This document shows, in pieces, positions 44,604 to 53,053 of a stretch of DNA of 64,000 nt (position 1 is the stretch's first letter; every line of letters starts with the position of its first letter). The translations under genes were made by a program, and so were the position numbers. The stretch is from Bacillus carboniphilus. Lineage in GTDB: Bacteria; Bacillota; Bacilli; Bacillales; JC228. The stretch is from positions 1 through 64,000 of the forward strand of contig NZ_BAAADJ010000060.1 in NCBI RefSeq assembly GCF_039522365.1, given 5' to 3'. Under the pieces are notes generated by a model. That model was not told where the DNA came from. It ran no database searches and saw nothing but the letters and a program-made list of their open reading frames with translations.

Positions 44604-44617
44604 TGTATCCGCTTCCA
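44604..44617 (-). promoter_or_regulatory. Candidate cre site upstream of cstA
   Basis: The minus-strand sequence TGGAAGCGGATACA matches 12 of 14 positions of the cre consensus. It lies between the probable promoter and the cstA start. CcpA repression of a carbon-starvation transporter would make sense; moderate support only. Confidence 0.45.
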
Positions 44618-44703
44618 CTACTGATTATACGCTTTGTCCTCTCATCTATTCAATAATTATTCAGATAAATTTAAATATTTGTAATAATATCGACAACTTT
44701 TTC

Positions 44704-44738
44704 TCGACAAATGCGCGGTATCACTCGAAATTTGTCGA
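44704..44738. promoter_or_regulatory. Inverted repeat upstream of cstA
   Basis: Perfect 9-bp arms TCGACAAAT (44704-44712) and ATTTGTCGA (44730-44738), with an extra half-site TCGACAA at 44690. Centres of the arms are 26 bp apart. Possible operator for an unknown regulator of cstA or of the divergent DoxX-like gene. The rest of the 345-bp gap shows nothing else I can support. Confidence 0.5.
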
Positions 44739-44918
44739 AATCGCATAGTATTGTGACCCCATTTCCTCTTCCATTATATGTTCAGGTATGATTCTTTCCG
44801 TATCGTTACCCTATTAGCAGCTGACCCATCCCATTTTCGATAAAAATCTCTCCCTACACCTAATCTCTTGCCATGTTTGTCCACCTCCGCGCATAAAGTT
44901 TTACCAGGAGGTGAATGT

Positions 44919-45284
44919 ATGTACACATCTATATCTGTTATGAAATTATTACGTTATGGAGTTGGTTATGTTTTTATTGTCTCTGGGCTTATGAAGTTAC
45001 TTAGTACGGATTTGAGTGGATACTTTATGAGTTTAGGCATTCCCTACCCTCGTGAGGTGATGTACGTAGTTGCCATAACGGAGGTTCTTTGCGGCGGACT
45101 GATTGTACTAGACAAATGGGTGAAACGAGCTTCCATCCCCTTACTCATTATTATGGTCGGAGCCATACTGTTAACGAAAGTTCCGACCCTACATACCGGA
45201 ATTCTTCAATTTGCATTTGATGCTAGACTAGATGTCGTGATGATCATCTTATTGTTTATCCTATATAATCGCCATGCAAAATAA
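44919..45284 (+). CDS. DoxX/MauE-like four-helix membrane protein
   Basis: A 121-residue protein with four hydrophobic helices, of the DoxX-like type (start MYTSISVMKLLRYGVGYVF; GLMKLLS after helix 1). ATG at 44919 follows an ideal aggaggtga. Members are often linked to thiol or quinone redox at the membrane; this one has a single Cys. Divergent from cstA, converging with the channel-like gene. Confidence 0.75.
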   Translation: MYTSISVMKLLRYGVGYVFIVSGLMKLLSTDLSGYFMSLGIPYPREVMYVVAITEVLCGGLIVLDKWVKRASIPLLIIMVGAILLTKVPTLHTGILQFAFDARLDVVMIILLFILYNRHAK

Positions 45285-45320
45285 AAACAGGAGGACTAGT
45301 ATCTGCTAGCCCTCCTTTTC
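45284..45320. terminator. Bidirectional terminator between DoxX-like and channel-like genes
   Basis: AGGAGGaCTAG/CTAGcCCTCCT stem with A-rich and T-rich flanks. The stem overlaps the 3' end of the channel-like gene. Confidence 0.82.
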
Positions 45321-45926
45321 CATTTCTTCTCTTTTACTAGGAATATATTTTTCAATTTTTAAAAATACCCATTGCAACGCTAAACCTTGAATGACAATTC
45401 CCAAAATTGAAGTTCCTGTCAACATCCAGACCATCCATGCCTTTTCAATAGCATAGACTTGGTGACCAAAGAAAAATAAATGTCCCACTATGACATACAA
45501 AGCATCGAAATAGGATTCAATTGATACTTCGGCAAAGTAGACTATAAAGGATTCGATGGCTAACAAAGCAATCACAATGGAAACCACTAATGTCATAGAA
45601 CGATAGCTTAATTTTTCAATATAAGGAGTGACATAGTATTTTGTAATGGTTTTGATTCTAAATAGATATATCACCCTTACGATTCTGGCAACTTGAAAGA
45701 ATTGGCCAAATGGGATGATGGCAAGAACTAAGAACGGATTTTGTTTCAGAAATGTCCATTTATTGTTTGATGCCCATAATCGGATGATAAAATCCACAAC
45801 AAATACGAACCAAACAATCCAGTTAATCGTAGAATTATAGGTCTCTTCTGTCCAAATCGTCATGATTGTTAGCATGACTAGGAGGATCATAATCCCCTCA
45901 TAGATGGTTTTCATGAATGGCTTCAT
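45306..45926 (-). CDS. Voltage-gated-channel-like membrane protein lacking the K+ filter
   Basis: A 206-residue protein laid out like a voltage-gated K+ channel subunit. It has S1-S3, an S4-like helix with regularly spaced Arg (ARIVRVIYLFRIK), S5, a pore-like loop and S6. The filter TVGYGD is absent; the loop reads ALYVIVGHLFFFGHQVYAIE. It could be a degenerate channel or a sensor. ATG at 45926; a GTG at 45941 overlaps the purine-rich site. Same strand as the downstream membrane/SCO/oxidase genes but 90 bp apart. Confidence 0.75.
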   Translation of the reverse strand: MKPFMKTIYEGIMILLVMLTIMTIWTEETYNSTINWIVWFVFVVDFIIRLWASNNKWTFLKQNPFLVLAIIPFGQFFQVARIVRVIYLFRIKTITKYYVTPYIEKLSYRSMTLVVSIVIALLAIESFIVYFAEVSIESYFDALYVIVGHLFFFGHQVYAIEKAWMVWMLTGTSILGIVIQGLALQWVFLKIEKYIPSKREEMEKEG

Positions 45927-46017
45927 TATTGTACCCTCCACTTTCTCACTACTATTATATAAGTGAATGGGAGGGAGTGACTACCACCTGCCAACTATTT
46001 ACCTATCACAACTTCCA

Positions 46018-46575
46018 TTATTCATACTTAGAAAAGTCTATAAACCCATTATACAATACGTAAACTCCCATACAGACTGCTGTTGCTACGTACCCCCAGC
46101 CGAGCGTAATTTGTTCTATAAGCAGATAGTTATTACAGAATTGTTCATTGGCTACAATATAGAGCCAGCCAATTCCTAAAAATAAAAGGATAAAGACATA
46201 CAGAACGAGGTTTTGACCTCTTTCGCTCATTTTTTTCCAACTGTCTCTTAGTGGAATCCCTGCTAAGAATGGTAAGCTAATAAACTTAAAAACCTCTACA
46301 GCCTGGACCGTGAGTGCCTCGTCCATTGTTCTAGGAATCATCCAATAGATTGAAATGATTATAAATAACAAGATTCCAGGGTGGCCATTTTGATTCCATG
46401 TTCTAAAGAAATTAGGAAATCTTTTTAGAAAATACCCTGCCATTAGGAAACCTGAGAAAACCAATAAAGGCATTTGCATATGCATATGAACAATCATAAT
46501 GGATTCTAGTAGGTTCGCCACTGGAGGAATCGCTAATATGAAAAGGAGGATGAGTCCGTAAGTCAGTTGTCTCAT
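46018..46575 (-). CDS. Polytopic membrane protein, likely oxidase assembly (DUF1404/CtaG-like)
   Basis: A 185-residue membrane protein with about five helices. After the first helix comes the His/Met-rich motif MIVHMHMQMPLL, which looks fit to bind copper. The layout resembles CtaG/DUF1404-type proteins beside haem-copper oxidases. It starts 5 bp after the SCO gene stop, so it is surely in the same operon as SCO and the oxidase subunits. Role in copper or haem insertion is inference from motif and neighbours. Confidence 0.7.
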   Translation of the reverse strand: MRQLTYGLILLFILAIPPVANLLESIMIVHMHMQMPLLVFSGFLMAGYFLKRFPNFFRTWNQNGHPGILLFIIISIYWMIPRTMDEALTVQAVEVFKFISLPFLAGIPLRDSWKKMSERGQNLVLYVFILLFLGIGWLYIVANEQFCNNYLLIEQITLGWGYVATAVCMGVYVLYNGFIDFSKYE

Positions 46576-46579
46576 GGGG

Positions 46580-47206
46580 TTATTCCTCCTCCTTTAACAT
46601 ACTTTCTATTTTTTTCGTTGCTTCTTCAATATTTGTATAATCCATTATTTCGGCTAACCTTCCATTTTTACCAACCAAATAAAAAGCGGAGTTATGCGCG
46701 AAATTCCCGTAGCCATCCGGTATAACAATGACTCCGAATGCCTCAAGCAACAAGTCTAGTTCCTTTTGATTGGGGATTCGAGCCATTCTCCACGTCTCCC
46801 CATCGCTATTAAAATAATCTTTATACTTATTCAAGACAGTAGGTGAGTCTCTTGTTGGATCAAAGCTAATGCTGAGAAAAATGATATCCTCACCAAGGTG
46901 CTCGTCTGGAAGGCTCTCATAAACTTGAGCCATATTCATCTCAAGTCTCGGACACACAGTCGTACAAGCTGTATAAATAAAGGTAATGAACACATATTTG
47001 TCCTTGAACTCTGTGAATGAATACACACGTCCTTCGGTGTCTTCGAGGGTGACTTTTGGAAACAGAGGCTTTTCTTCCATTAGTTGATTCACTCTTGCTG
47101 TTTCTGCTGTATAGGCGGTGAAGCCATCCGTCCCTATATAAAACAAGGTGACTCCAAAAAGGGATACGAGTATGGTTGCAATGAAGGTTTGACGATTCTT
47201 AAACAT
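46580..47206 (-). CDS. SCO1/SenC family copper chaperone
   Basis: Thioredoxin-fold membrane-anchored protein that delivers copper to the CuA centre of subunit II. 208 residues, N-terminal anchor (about 8-27), copper-binding CxxxC in TACTTVCPRLEMNM and the third ligand His in FAHNSAFYLVG. Lies directly downstream of subunit I, where CuA assembly would be needed. Confidence 0.93.
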   Translation of the reverse strand: MFKNRQTFIATILVSLFGVTLFYIGTDGFTAYTAETARVNQLMEEKPLFPKVTLEDTEGRVYSFTEFKDKYVFITFIYTACTTVCPRLEMNMAQVYESLPDEHLGEDIIFLSISFDPTRDSPTVLNKYKDYFNSDGETWRMARIPNQKELDLLLEAFGVIVIPDGYGNFAHNSAFYLVGKNGRLAEIMDYTNIEEATKKIESMLKEEE

Positions 47207-47270
47207 AGGGTCACTTCCCTGTATGAGGAATTTTAAAGAGATAGCTGTTTCTGGCAGCTATCTCTTTTTT

Positions 47271-48950
47271 TCACCAAGTTTTAAAAGGTGGTGAACCCGG
47301 TGGTGCGTTTACCATAAATTCTGTAAGTGGAATGACGTATGCCATAGATACTAGAAGGATCATGATGACAATCCACAAGCCCCAACGTTCTGTCCAGTAA
47401 GGTGTCTTCGTTGCGTTTTCTTCTTCTTCGGCTATCGGAAACTCTGTTGTTCCTTTTGGTGCAAAGAACATCATATGGAAAACAGCATATACCTGGATAA
47501 CGACACCGATGATTAGTAAGGTTCCCCCTACTGCTAAGAACATTAAGTATGGGTCCCACCCTAATGCAGTTGCATGATCTCCGTACGTTGTATAAGAAGT
47601 TCTTCTTGGTGAACCAAGTAAACCGACCCAGTGCATGGCCCCTGACATAAATATCATCCCAAGGGTCCAGATAATAGTTTGAATGATACCTAACTTATTG
47701 ATTTTTGGTGTTAATACTCGTTTGGATACGTAAGGAACTAACCAATAACTAATTCCAAAGAACGTCATCACTACTGACATTCCGAGCGTTAAGTGGAAGT
47801 GTCCAACGATCCACATCGTGTTATGGACAACTTGGTTTAATTGGTTCGTACTTTGAACAATTCCGCCTGCACCAGCTGGAATAAAAGCAGCCATTGCGAT
47901 GAACGGTGCTAAGAAACGAACGTCGCCCCATGGTAGTTTTTTTAACCATCCGAAAACGCCTTTCCCGCCTTTTCTTCTCCCTGTCTTTTCAAAGACTGCG
48001 AACATAGCATATGCAGTCATTAAAGATGGGAAACCAATCGCTAAACTCATGAAAACGTGCATGAATTTAACAGACTCTGAGATTCCTGGATCAATGATTT
48101 GGTGGTGGAATCCACCTGTAATGTTCATAACCACTAATGCAATGACAACCACACGTGTTAACAAATCACTCCAACGTCGTCCCCCAATTATTTTTGGAAC
48201 GATGACATACCACGCAGACACCGCGGTTAAATACCAGATATTTACGAGGGTATGCCCGAATGCCCAGAAGAGTGTCCGAGATACCATGACATTGATGGTT
48301 TCTACCCATCCGAGTGACCATGGAATAATAGTTAACACTTCGATAGCCACTGGGATACTTCCGAAGAAAAGAAGTACAAATACACCAGTTGCAAAGAAAG
48401 CAAGGATTGGTAGATGCTGACCTTTGTTGTTTTTTCTCCAATGGGCTACGTTGATAAATGCTCCAAAAGCAAGCATCCATACCCCTAATACGATAAATAC
48501 GAGTCCGATATAAAACATAGGATGGGCTGCCATTGGTGGATAAAAGGTATACATGACTGAGGCTTCATTTAAGATGATTGGAATAACCGCTAATACAAAT
48601 CCAAACATCTTCATCCAAAAGCCAATCCAAGCCATTTTCCGGACCTTCGGCAATAGCCCTCCTAATGTGTGAGAAAGCCCTGCATAGAAATATCCAATCG
48701 TGAAAAAAGCTGATAGTACAACGACTAATAGGAGGCCGTGTGCAGTTAAAACCTGATAATAATTAAGCCAAGTAGGTAATTCTAATAGTCCAGCTCGATT
48801 TAACCCTTGCAGTAATCCAAGAATTCCACCAAGTAATAGAGCTAGAAATGCAACAGATAGATAGGATTTCGTGATTCGTGCATCCTCTAGGTTAACTCCC
48901 ATTAGTTGATTCGCTTTTACTTTTATAGATTGATTTCTTACTACTTCCAC
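47271..48950 (-). CDS. cbaA: B-family haem-copper subunit I; Tyr237 replaced by Asn (possible NO reductase)
   Basis: A 559-residue, roughly 13-helix catalytic subunit of the ba3 (B) family. Aligned by memory with Thermus ba3 it keeps the numbering. Haem ligands are His71, His384 and His386; CuB ligands are His233, His282 and His283; the K-channel retains Tyr248, Ser261 and Thr312. The tyrosine cross-linked to His233, four residues on, is Asn237 here (GHTLVNIWY for GHPIVYFW), and position 244 is Val for Tyr. O2 reductases of this family need Tyr237; NO reductases do not. Starts at GTG 48950 after aaagggggg. Confidence 0.92.
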   Translation of the reverse strand: MEVVRNQSIKVKANQLMGVNLEDARITKSYLSVAFLALLLGGILGLLQGLNRAGLLELPTWLNYYQVLTAHGLLLVVVLSAFFTIGYFYAGLSHTLGGLLPKVRKMAWIGFWMKMFGFVLAVIPIILNEASVMYTFYPPMAAHPMFYIGLVFIVLGVWMLAFGAFINVAHWRKNNKGQHLPILAFFATGVFVLLFFGSIPVAIEVLTIIPWSLGWVETINVMVSRTLFWAFGHTLVNIWYLTAVSAWYVIVPKIIGGRRWSDLLTRVVVIALVVMNITGGFHHQIIDPGISESVKFMHVFMSLAIGFPSLMTAYAMFAVFEKTGRRKGGKGVFGWLKKLPWGDVRFLAPFIAMAAFIPAGAGGIVQSTNQLNQVVHNTMWIVGHFHLTLGMSVVMTFFGISYWLVPYVSKRVLTPKINKLGIIQTIIWTLGMIFMSGAMHWVGLLGSPRRTSYTTYGDHATALGWDPYLMFLAVGGTLLIIGVVIQVYAVFHMMFFAPKGTTEFPIAEEEENATKTPYWTERWGLWIVIMILLVSMAYVIPLTEFMVNAPPGSPPFKTW

Positions 48951-48964
48951 TTTTAATCCCCCCT

Positions 48965-49432
48965 TTATTTCACAATGATTTTAGTTGCCATGGCTTGATG
49001 TCCTGCCCCGCAGTATTCATTACATAACACTAAATACTCACCTGGTTCATCAAACGTTTGCGTAATTTTTTGGATATATCCAGGCATAACCATGGCATTT
49101 AAATTGGTTCCTGCCACTTGAAAACCGTGGGTTACATCCTTCGAAGTCATTGTGAAATGGACGGTAGATCCAGCAGGAATTTCGATATTACCTGGATTAA
49201 AGCTAAATATCTGTAATGTCATAACCACTTCATACTCTTTATCCCCTATTTGGGTAATACCGGGATTATCAAATGGAGCTATTTCATCCACTTTCTGCGG
49301 GTCAATTCTCTCCTTATGACTTGGCGGTCCCATTTCTAGCGCAAAGGTTTGGTAGCCTGTAATGAGCATAAAACCGATAATCATTCCGAAGCTCAAGGTA
49401 AGCCATATTTTTTCAGATCGATGCATCTTCAT
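48965..49432 (-). CDS. cbaB: Haem-copper enzyme subunit II with CuA site
   Basis: A 155-residue protein with one N-terminal TM helix and an outside cupredoxin domain. The CuA ligands are complete: His in KDVTHGFQ and the motif CNEYCGAGHQAM (two Cys, Glu, His and Met). It takes electrons from cytochrome c or directly from quinol and passes them to subunit I. ATG at 49432 after aggagg; the subunit I start lies 14 bp after its stop. Confidence 0.93.
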   Translation of the reverse strand: MKMHRSEKIWLTLSFGMIIGFMLITGYQTFALEMGPPSHKERIDPQKVDEIAPFDNPGITQIGDKEYEVVMTLQIFSFNPGNIEIPAGSTVHFTMTSKDVTHGFQVAGTNLNAMVMPGYIQKITQTFDEPGEYLVLCNEYCGAGHQAMATKIIVK

Positions 49433-49444
49433 CAACTCGTCCTC

Positions 49445-49588
49445 CTATACTCGAATCATATAAAGTCCAAACACAATCACATATGTCAGCAGTATGACGC
49501 CGCCCACAATCCCCACCGAAAAATAGGTACCTAACATCGACTCCTTCTCTTCCTCAGACTTCTTATTATTTAAATTTGAAGCTCCCAC
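49445..49588 (-). CDS. Haem-copper enzyme small subunit IIa
   Basis: A 47-residue single-helix membrane protein too short for most gene callers. GTG start at 49588, 8 nt after aaggaggc; ends 12 bp before subunit II. The sequence has a polar N-terminus with KKSEEEKESMLGTYFSVG, then one TM helix ending FGLYMIRV. This is the layout of subunit IIa of ba3-type enzymes and it heads the operon IIa-II-I-SCO. Confidence 0.82.
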   Translation of the reverse strand: MGASNLNNKKSEEEKESMLGTYFSVGIVGGVILLTYVIVFGLYMIRV

Positions 49589-49878
49589 CTAAATCAGCCT
49601 CCTTATACCGTTCTTATACTCATCATAGTGGGTAGGGGTCTTCGAAATAGTGAACTGTATCACAGCATCTATTGCAAATGTGTCAACTTTTTGACAGCAT
49701 TGGTAGGTGTCTCTTCCAAAAGGTTCCTGCCAACACCCAAATTTGGTGGATTTCTAATTACCCATTAGTTTTCAAGGAGTTTTGGCAAAAAAATAGAATA
49801 TATATGAAACAGCAAGCTTACGTAAAAACATTATTTAATTTTGGGCTACTCAAATATGGATTACGGAGGATTAGCATA

Positions 49879-51384
49879 TTGCATAAACTTAGATTTCTCT
49901 GCCTTTTACTATTTTTTTTCTCTCTTTTTCTAAGTGGTTGTAAAAAAGATGAAGAGGTAAATGGGGACTTACAACCGCAGCAAGGGGAAGTGGAGGAAAA
50001 GGGGACAATTGAGGAGCAACGAGAAGAAAACGATGACCATCCTGAGCCCAAGCAAAATCAAAAGGATAAAGTTGATAAACCCGAGGTGATTGAAGAAAAC
50101 AGAGTCACAATGACCATAAATCACGTGATTCAGCAAACCACTCATCCGGAGTGGGATGATCTAACACAACGTAGATATCTAACCATCCTTACCTCTTCAA
50201 AAGAAGCTCATCAGCTATTGATCCATTTCATGGATGAAATGAATCAATCTCAAGTAGAGAATCTGATTCAAGAACAATTTCCAAAAACAATACAGTTCAG
50301 TTGGTCCGGCAATGACTTACATCTCACCATTCCACCTTTTGAAGAAGTAAAGCCATATACTTCTCAGACCCTTTCAATAGATGGTGCTCAAACCGCAGAT
50401 GGAGTCATACTTCAAGAACAATCAGTATTTACATTCGTACTTCATCCACCTAAACAAATATGGCGTTTCTCAGCAGATGGCAGTGGGAGTATGGAAGCCC
50501 TAACAAATTTCCAATCCTTGTTTACATGGGGTTACGGTTTATTTGATGAGCGGTACTGGTTGTTATCACATCCCACTATTTATTGTGAGTGCGATGCTGT
50601 TTCCCCATCATTGATCTTCCTATTCGATTTGGAAAATCAAACCCTTGAATACCTCGGTACTTTTAACGAATCAATTTTAACCTACAATGGGGACAGTCCG
50701 TTCTGGATTGATAAACGAGGTTTATTTTTAAAAGAAAGTGCAGTTGAGGACTCTGACCCAATCTACCAAACTTTATATAAACCAAATGGGTATGTACAAG
50801 GAGCACTATTTATAGAAGACGGTACCCGAATTGTTTTAGCATTAGGTGAAAATGCTGAAGATCGATTTCAGGACTTAGTTTTTATTGATTTAGAAACAAT
50901 GGAAGAAGAGGTATACCCTGATGTTATACCTGGATTTTTCTATAGCGAATTAAACGGGGATCATGTCCATACACCTCTTGAAGATGAAGGCAAATACCTC
51001 TACTTTGCTGTGACCAAGACGGAAGATCAACCAGAGGGTGGATTTTATCGTTTTGAAAAAGAAACAGGAATAGCTGAAAAATTCGAGAGTATACATGGCT
51101 TTAGTTTTCCAAAGTACTCATTTGATCGTAAATACAAGGCTATTCCGCTTGAGGGTATCTTCCTTGATGATCAAAAGGTCTATGATGCACAAGTTTGGGA
51201 ATATCACTGGAGCCCAACCCAACACCGTTTTGTAACACAAAAGTTTATACCAGAAAGCATAACTAGATTATATGAAGTAATAACAATCGGATCCGAAGAA
51301 AAATTTTCAATTGAACTTCCTGCAGAGTACTCATTTGATAAATGGTCCGCTGATGGAAATTCACTCTTTTTCTGGGGCCACTAG
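49879..51384 (+). CDS. Lipoprotein with probable Ig-like and beta-propeller parts
   Basis: A 501-residue exported lipoprotein: signal peptide (LHKLRFLCLLLFFFSLF) with lipobox LSGC, then an acidic Gln/Glu-rich linker to about residue 85. A beta-rich Ig-like region follows (to about 190), and the rest has WD/propeller-like strands (for example QIWRFSADGSGSME). The TTG start at 49879 has an ideal acggagga site; the frame is open further upstream to 49672 but without a ribosome site and without a signal peptide. No family recognised. Ends at a bidirectional terminator. Confidence 0.75.
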   Translation: MHKLRFLCLLLFFFSLFLSGCKKDEEVNGDLQPQQGEVEEKGTIEEQREENDDHPEPKQNQKDKVDKPEVIEENRVTMTINHVIQQTTHPEWDDLTQRRYLTILTSSKEAHQLLIHFMDEMNQSQVENLIQEQFPKTIQFSWSGNDLHLTIPPFEEVKPYTSQTLSIDGAQTADGVILQEQSVFTFVLHPPKQIWRFSADGSGSMEALTNFQSLFTWGYGLFDERYWLLSHPTIYCECDAVSPSLIFLFDLENQTLEYLGTFNESILTYNGDSPFWIDKRGLFLKESAVEDSDPIYQTLYKPNGYVQGALFIEDGTRIVLALGENAEDRFQDLVFIDLETMEEEVYPDVIPGFFYSELNGDHVHTPLEDEGKYLYFAVTKTEDQPEGGFYRFEKETGIAEKFESIHGFSFPKYSFDRKYKAIPLEGIFLDDQKVYDAQVWEYHWSPTQHRFVTQKFIPESITRLYEVITIGSEEKFSIELPAEYSFDKWSADGNSLFFWGH

Positions 51385-51436
51385 GAGATTGACAGGTCCA
51401 CAGGTACCTGTCACCACCCATTATTTATCGAAATAC

Positions 51437-51480
51437 AAAAAGCCCTCAAACCTCTCTGTTCGCGGGATTGAGGGCTTTTA
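51437..51480. terminator. Bidirectional terminator
   Basis: AAAAGCCCTCAA/TTGAGGGCTTTT 12-bp stem between the lipoprotein gene and the converging acyltransferase-like gene. Confidence 0.92.
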
Positions 51481-51500
51481 TTTTATTTTAGAAACTTTGA

Positions 51501-52568
51501 CTACCTCTTAAACCAGTCCGCATTGTCATCCATATGGAGGAAGGGAATATCGGTATCGACTTCCCCTGATATCCGTTCCAACTCTAGGTCTTTACCCGCT
51601 AACCAATTAGCAAAATTGAATTCAACTGGATTACGGTCTCCCCCCAACGTAATCCAAGCTTTCATCTCGTGAGGGAGATATCCGGTTGTATGGATTGTTC
51701 CAGCCCAGCTTCCATACAAATCTGAGAAAACTCCTTTATCCGTGTCGTTCAACAAACGAAAAGCCGCTTCAGCTGATGAAAGGGTTTCAAGCTTGTTCTC
51801 CATCACACTTAACCGTCTCTTCGAATCCACTAGGTGATTCCTATTTTCATGCGTTAGCATCTCAAAGTGGTTCGCACAGGCAATGGTCTTTCGCACCTTA
51901 ACATCACGCGGAGTAGCCTCAACTGCATACGCCTCCCCTTTTTGGTCGTAAACTACATATGTAAAAGAGTGACGATGAGGAATCTCCTTCAACATATCCA
52001 CAGCTTCTTCCACATTCGCGCAAGACTCTAGAATAAGTCTCCCAATCATACAGCAGATAAAACCATTCCCAGGACTTTTTCGATTCATAAAGTTATATCC
52101 AATTACAAGGCCCTTTTCATTCATTCCATCCATTCGACCTGTCACTCGCTGACTCGGACCAATTATGGCATAACCTTGACCGTCAGTCGGTTGATAAAAA
52201 GTATATCTTCCTTCATATGTTTTCGGGTGGTAATCATAGTTCCGAATCAAGTAGTCTTTTCCGGTTATGATCGAACAGCCTGATTTTACATAATCCACCC
52301 GGTAACCACCAAACTCCTTAAGCACTCGCTCCATAGGCCATTCAAGCGCATCACGTAACCCATTGATTTCGTCCCAAACACCTGGTGTAAAGCGAGTAAT
52401 CGCTTGTTTTGCCTCTTCTATATTTATTGAAAACCTAGGTTTTCGAACCTTCCATTGGTTTTCACGGTTCCTTACGGAGAGGGAATCCTTCAGTCGCTCT
52501 CCCTGCATGTACCCAAAGTCATAATGTGAACCTCTAAATTGAATGATTTCACTATATATTTGCTTCAT
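51501..52568 (-). CDS. C45-type Ntn hydrolase (acyl-CoA:6-APA acyltransferase-like)
   Basis: A 355-residue protein of the isopenicillin-N acyltransferase (peptidase C45) superfamily. The likely nucleophile Cys is in VKSGCSIITGKDYLIRNYD, which also has the typical N/D-Y-D motif. RVTGRMDGMNEKGLVIGYN and RHSFTYVVYDQKGEAYAVEA are the following conserved strands. In Bacillus such proteins are of unknown substrate (amidase or bile-salt-hydrolase-like). No signal peptide. Monocistronic. Confidence 0.88.
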   Translation of the reverse strand: MKQIYSEIIQFRGSHYDFGYMQGERLKDSLSVRNRENQWKVRKPRFSINIEEAKQAITRFTPGVWDEINGLRDALEWPMERVLKEFGGYRVDYVKSGCSIITGKDYLIRNYDYHPKTYEGRYTFYQPTDGQGYAIIGPSQRVTGRMDGMNEKGLVIGYNFMNRKSPGNGFICCMIGRLILESCANVEEAVDMLKEIPHRHSFTYVVYDQKGEAYAVEATPRDVKVRKTIACANHFEMLTHENRNHLVDSKRRLSVMENKLETLSSAEAAFRLLNDTDKGVFSDLYGSWAGTIHTTGYLPHEMKAWITLGGDRNPVEFNFANWLAGKDLELERISGEVDTDIPFLHMDDNADWFKR

Positions 52569-53053
52569 TATGCTTCTAACCTTTCTAAACCTGATGTCTA
52601 CTTAGGATACTTGATTTTTCGCTTGAAGGAAAATGAAATGCGTACTGGTTAATCGGATTTGCGGCGATTCTTTAGAAGACAGCCAGTTTGGGGAAATTAA
52701 CGGATATTCTGTCCGCCAAAATCTCGGAGGGTCTCCGAACGGACTCAGGTTCCGTTATTTGTAAAAAAATGCCGGTTATTGATAGACAAGCGGACTCAGG
52801 TTCCGCTATTGACCCATTTTCAAGCATTTTTTGGCTGGATTTTATCAAATAACGGAACCACTGTCCGCGAACCTCTATAAAACAGGCGTTTTGGACTAAA
52901 AAACGGATTCTGTGTCCGCCAAAACCTTGAAGGGGCTCTGATGTGGGACAGTAAACCTGTCCCCCTGTCCCAAAAGGAGGAGATTTTAGGTTTTAAGGGA
53001 ATATGTATGGTAGGTGAATGGGAATTCATTTTTATATTAGAGGGGGTCATTTT
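52569..53053. repeat. Patchwork of diverged intergenic repeats
   Basis: No gene. Contains a perfect 14-bp inverted repeat, GGTTCCGTTATTTG (52748-52761) and CAAATAACGGAACC (52846-52859). CGGACTCAGGTTCCG occurs twice (52740 and 52791), and GTCCGCCAAAA twice (near 52711 and 52914). ATGCCGGTTAT is at 52769 and a GTGGGACA...TGTCCC element at 52942-52973. It looks like an accumulation zone of several short repeat families. Confidence 0.8.

Noticed and set aside
47899..48420. ORF antisense to subunit I of the haem-copper enzyme
   Set aside because: Shadow of a strongly conserved membrane protein; no ribosome site.
49672..49878. N-terminal extension of the lipoprotein gene
   Set aside because: The frame is open but lacks a ribosome site, and it would bury the signal peptide and lipobox that follow the TTG at 49879.
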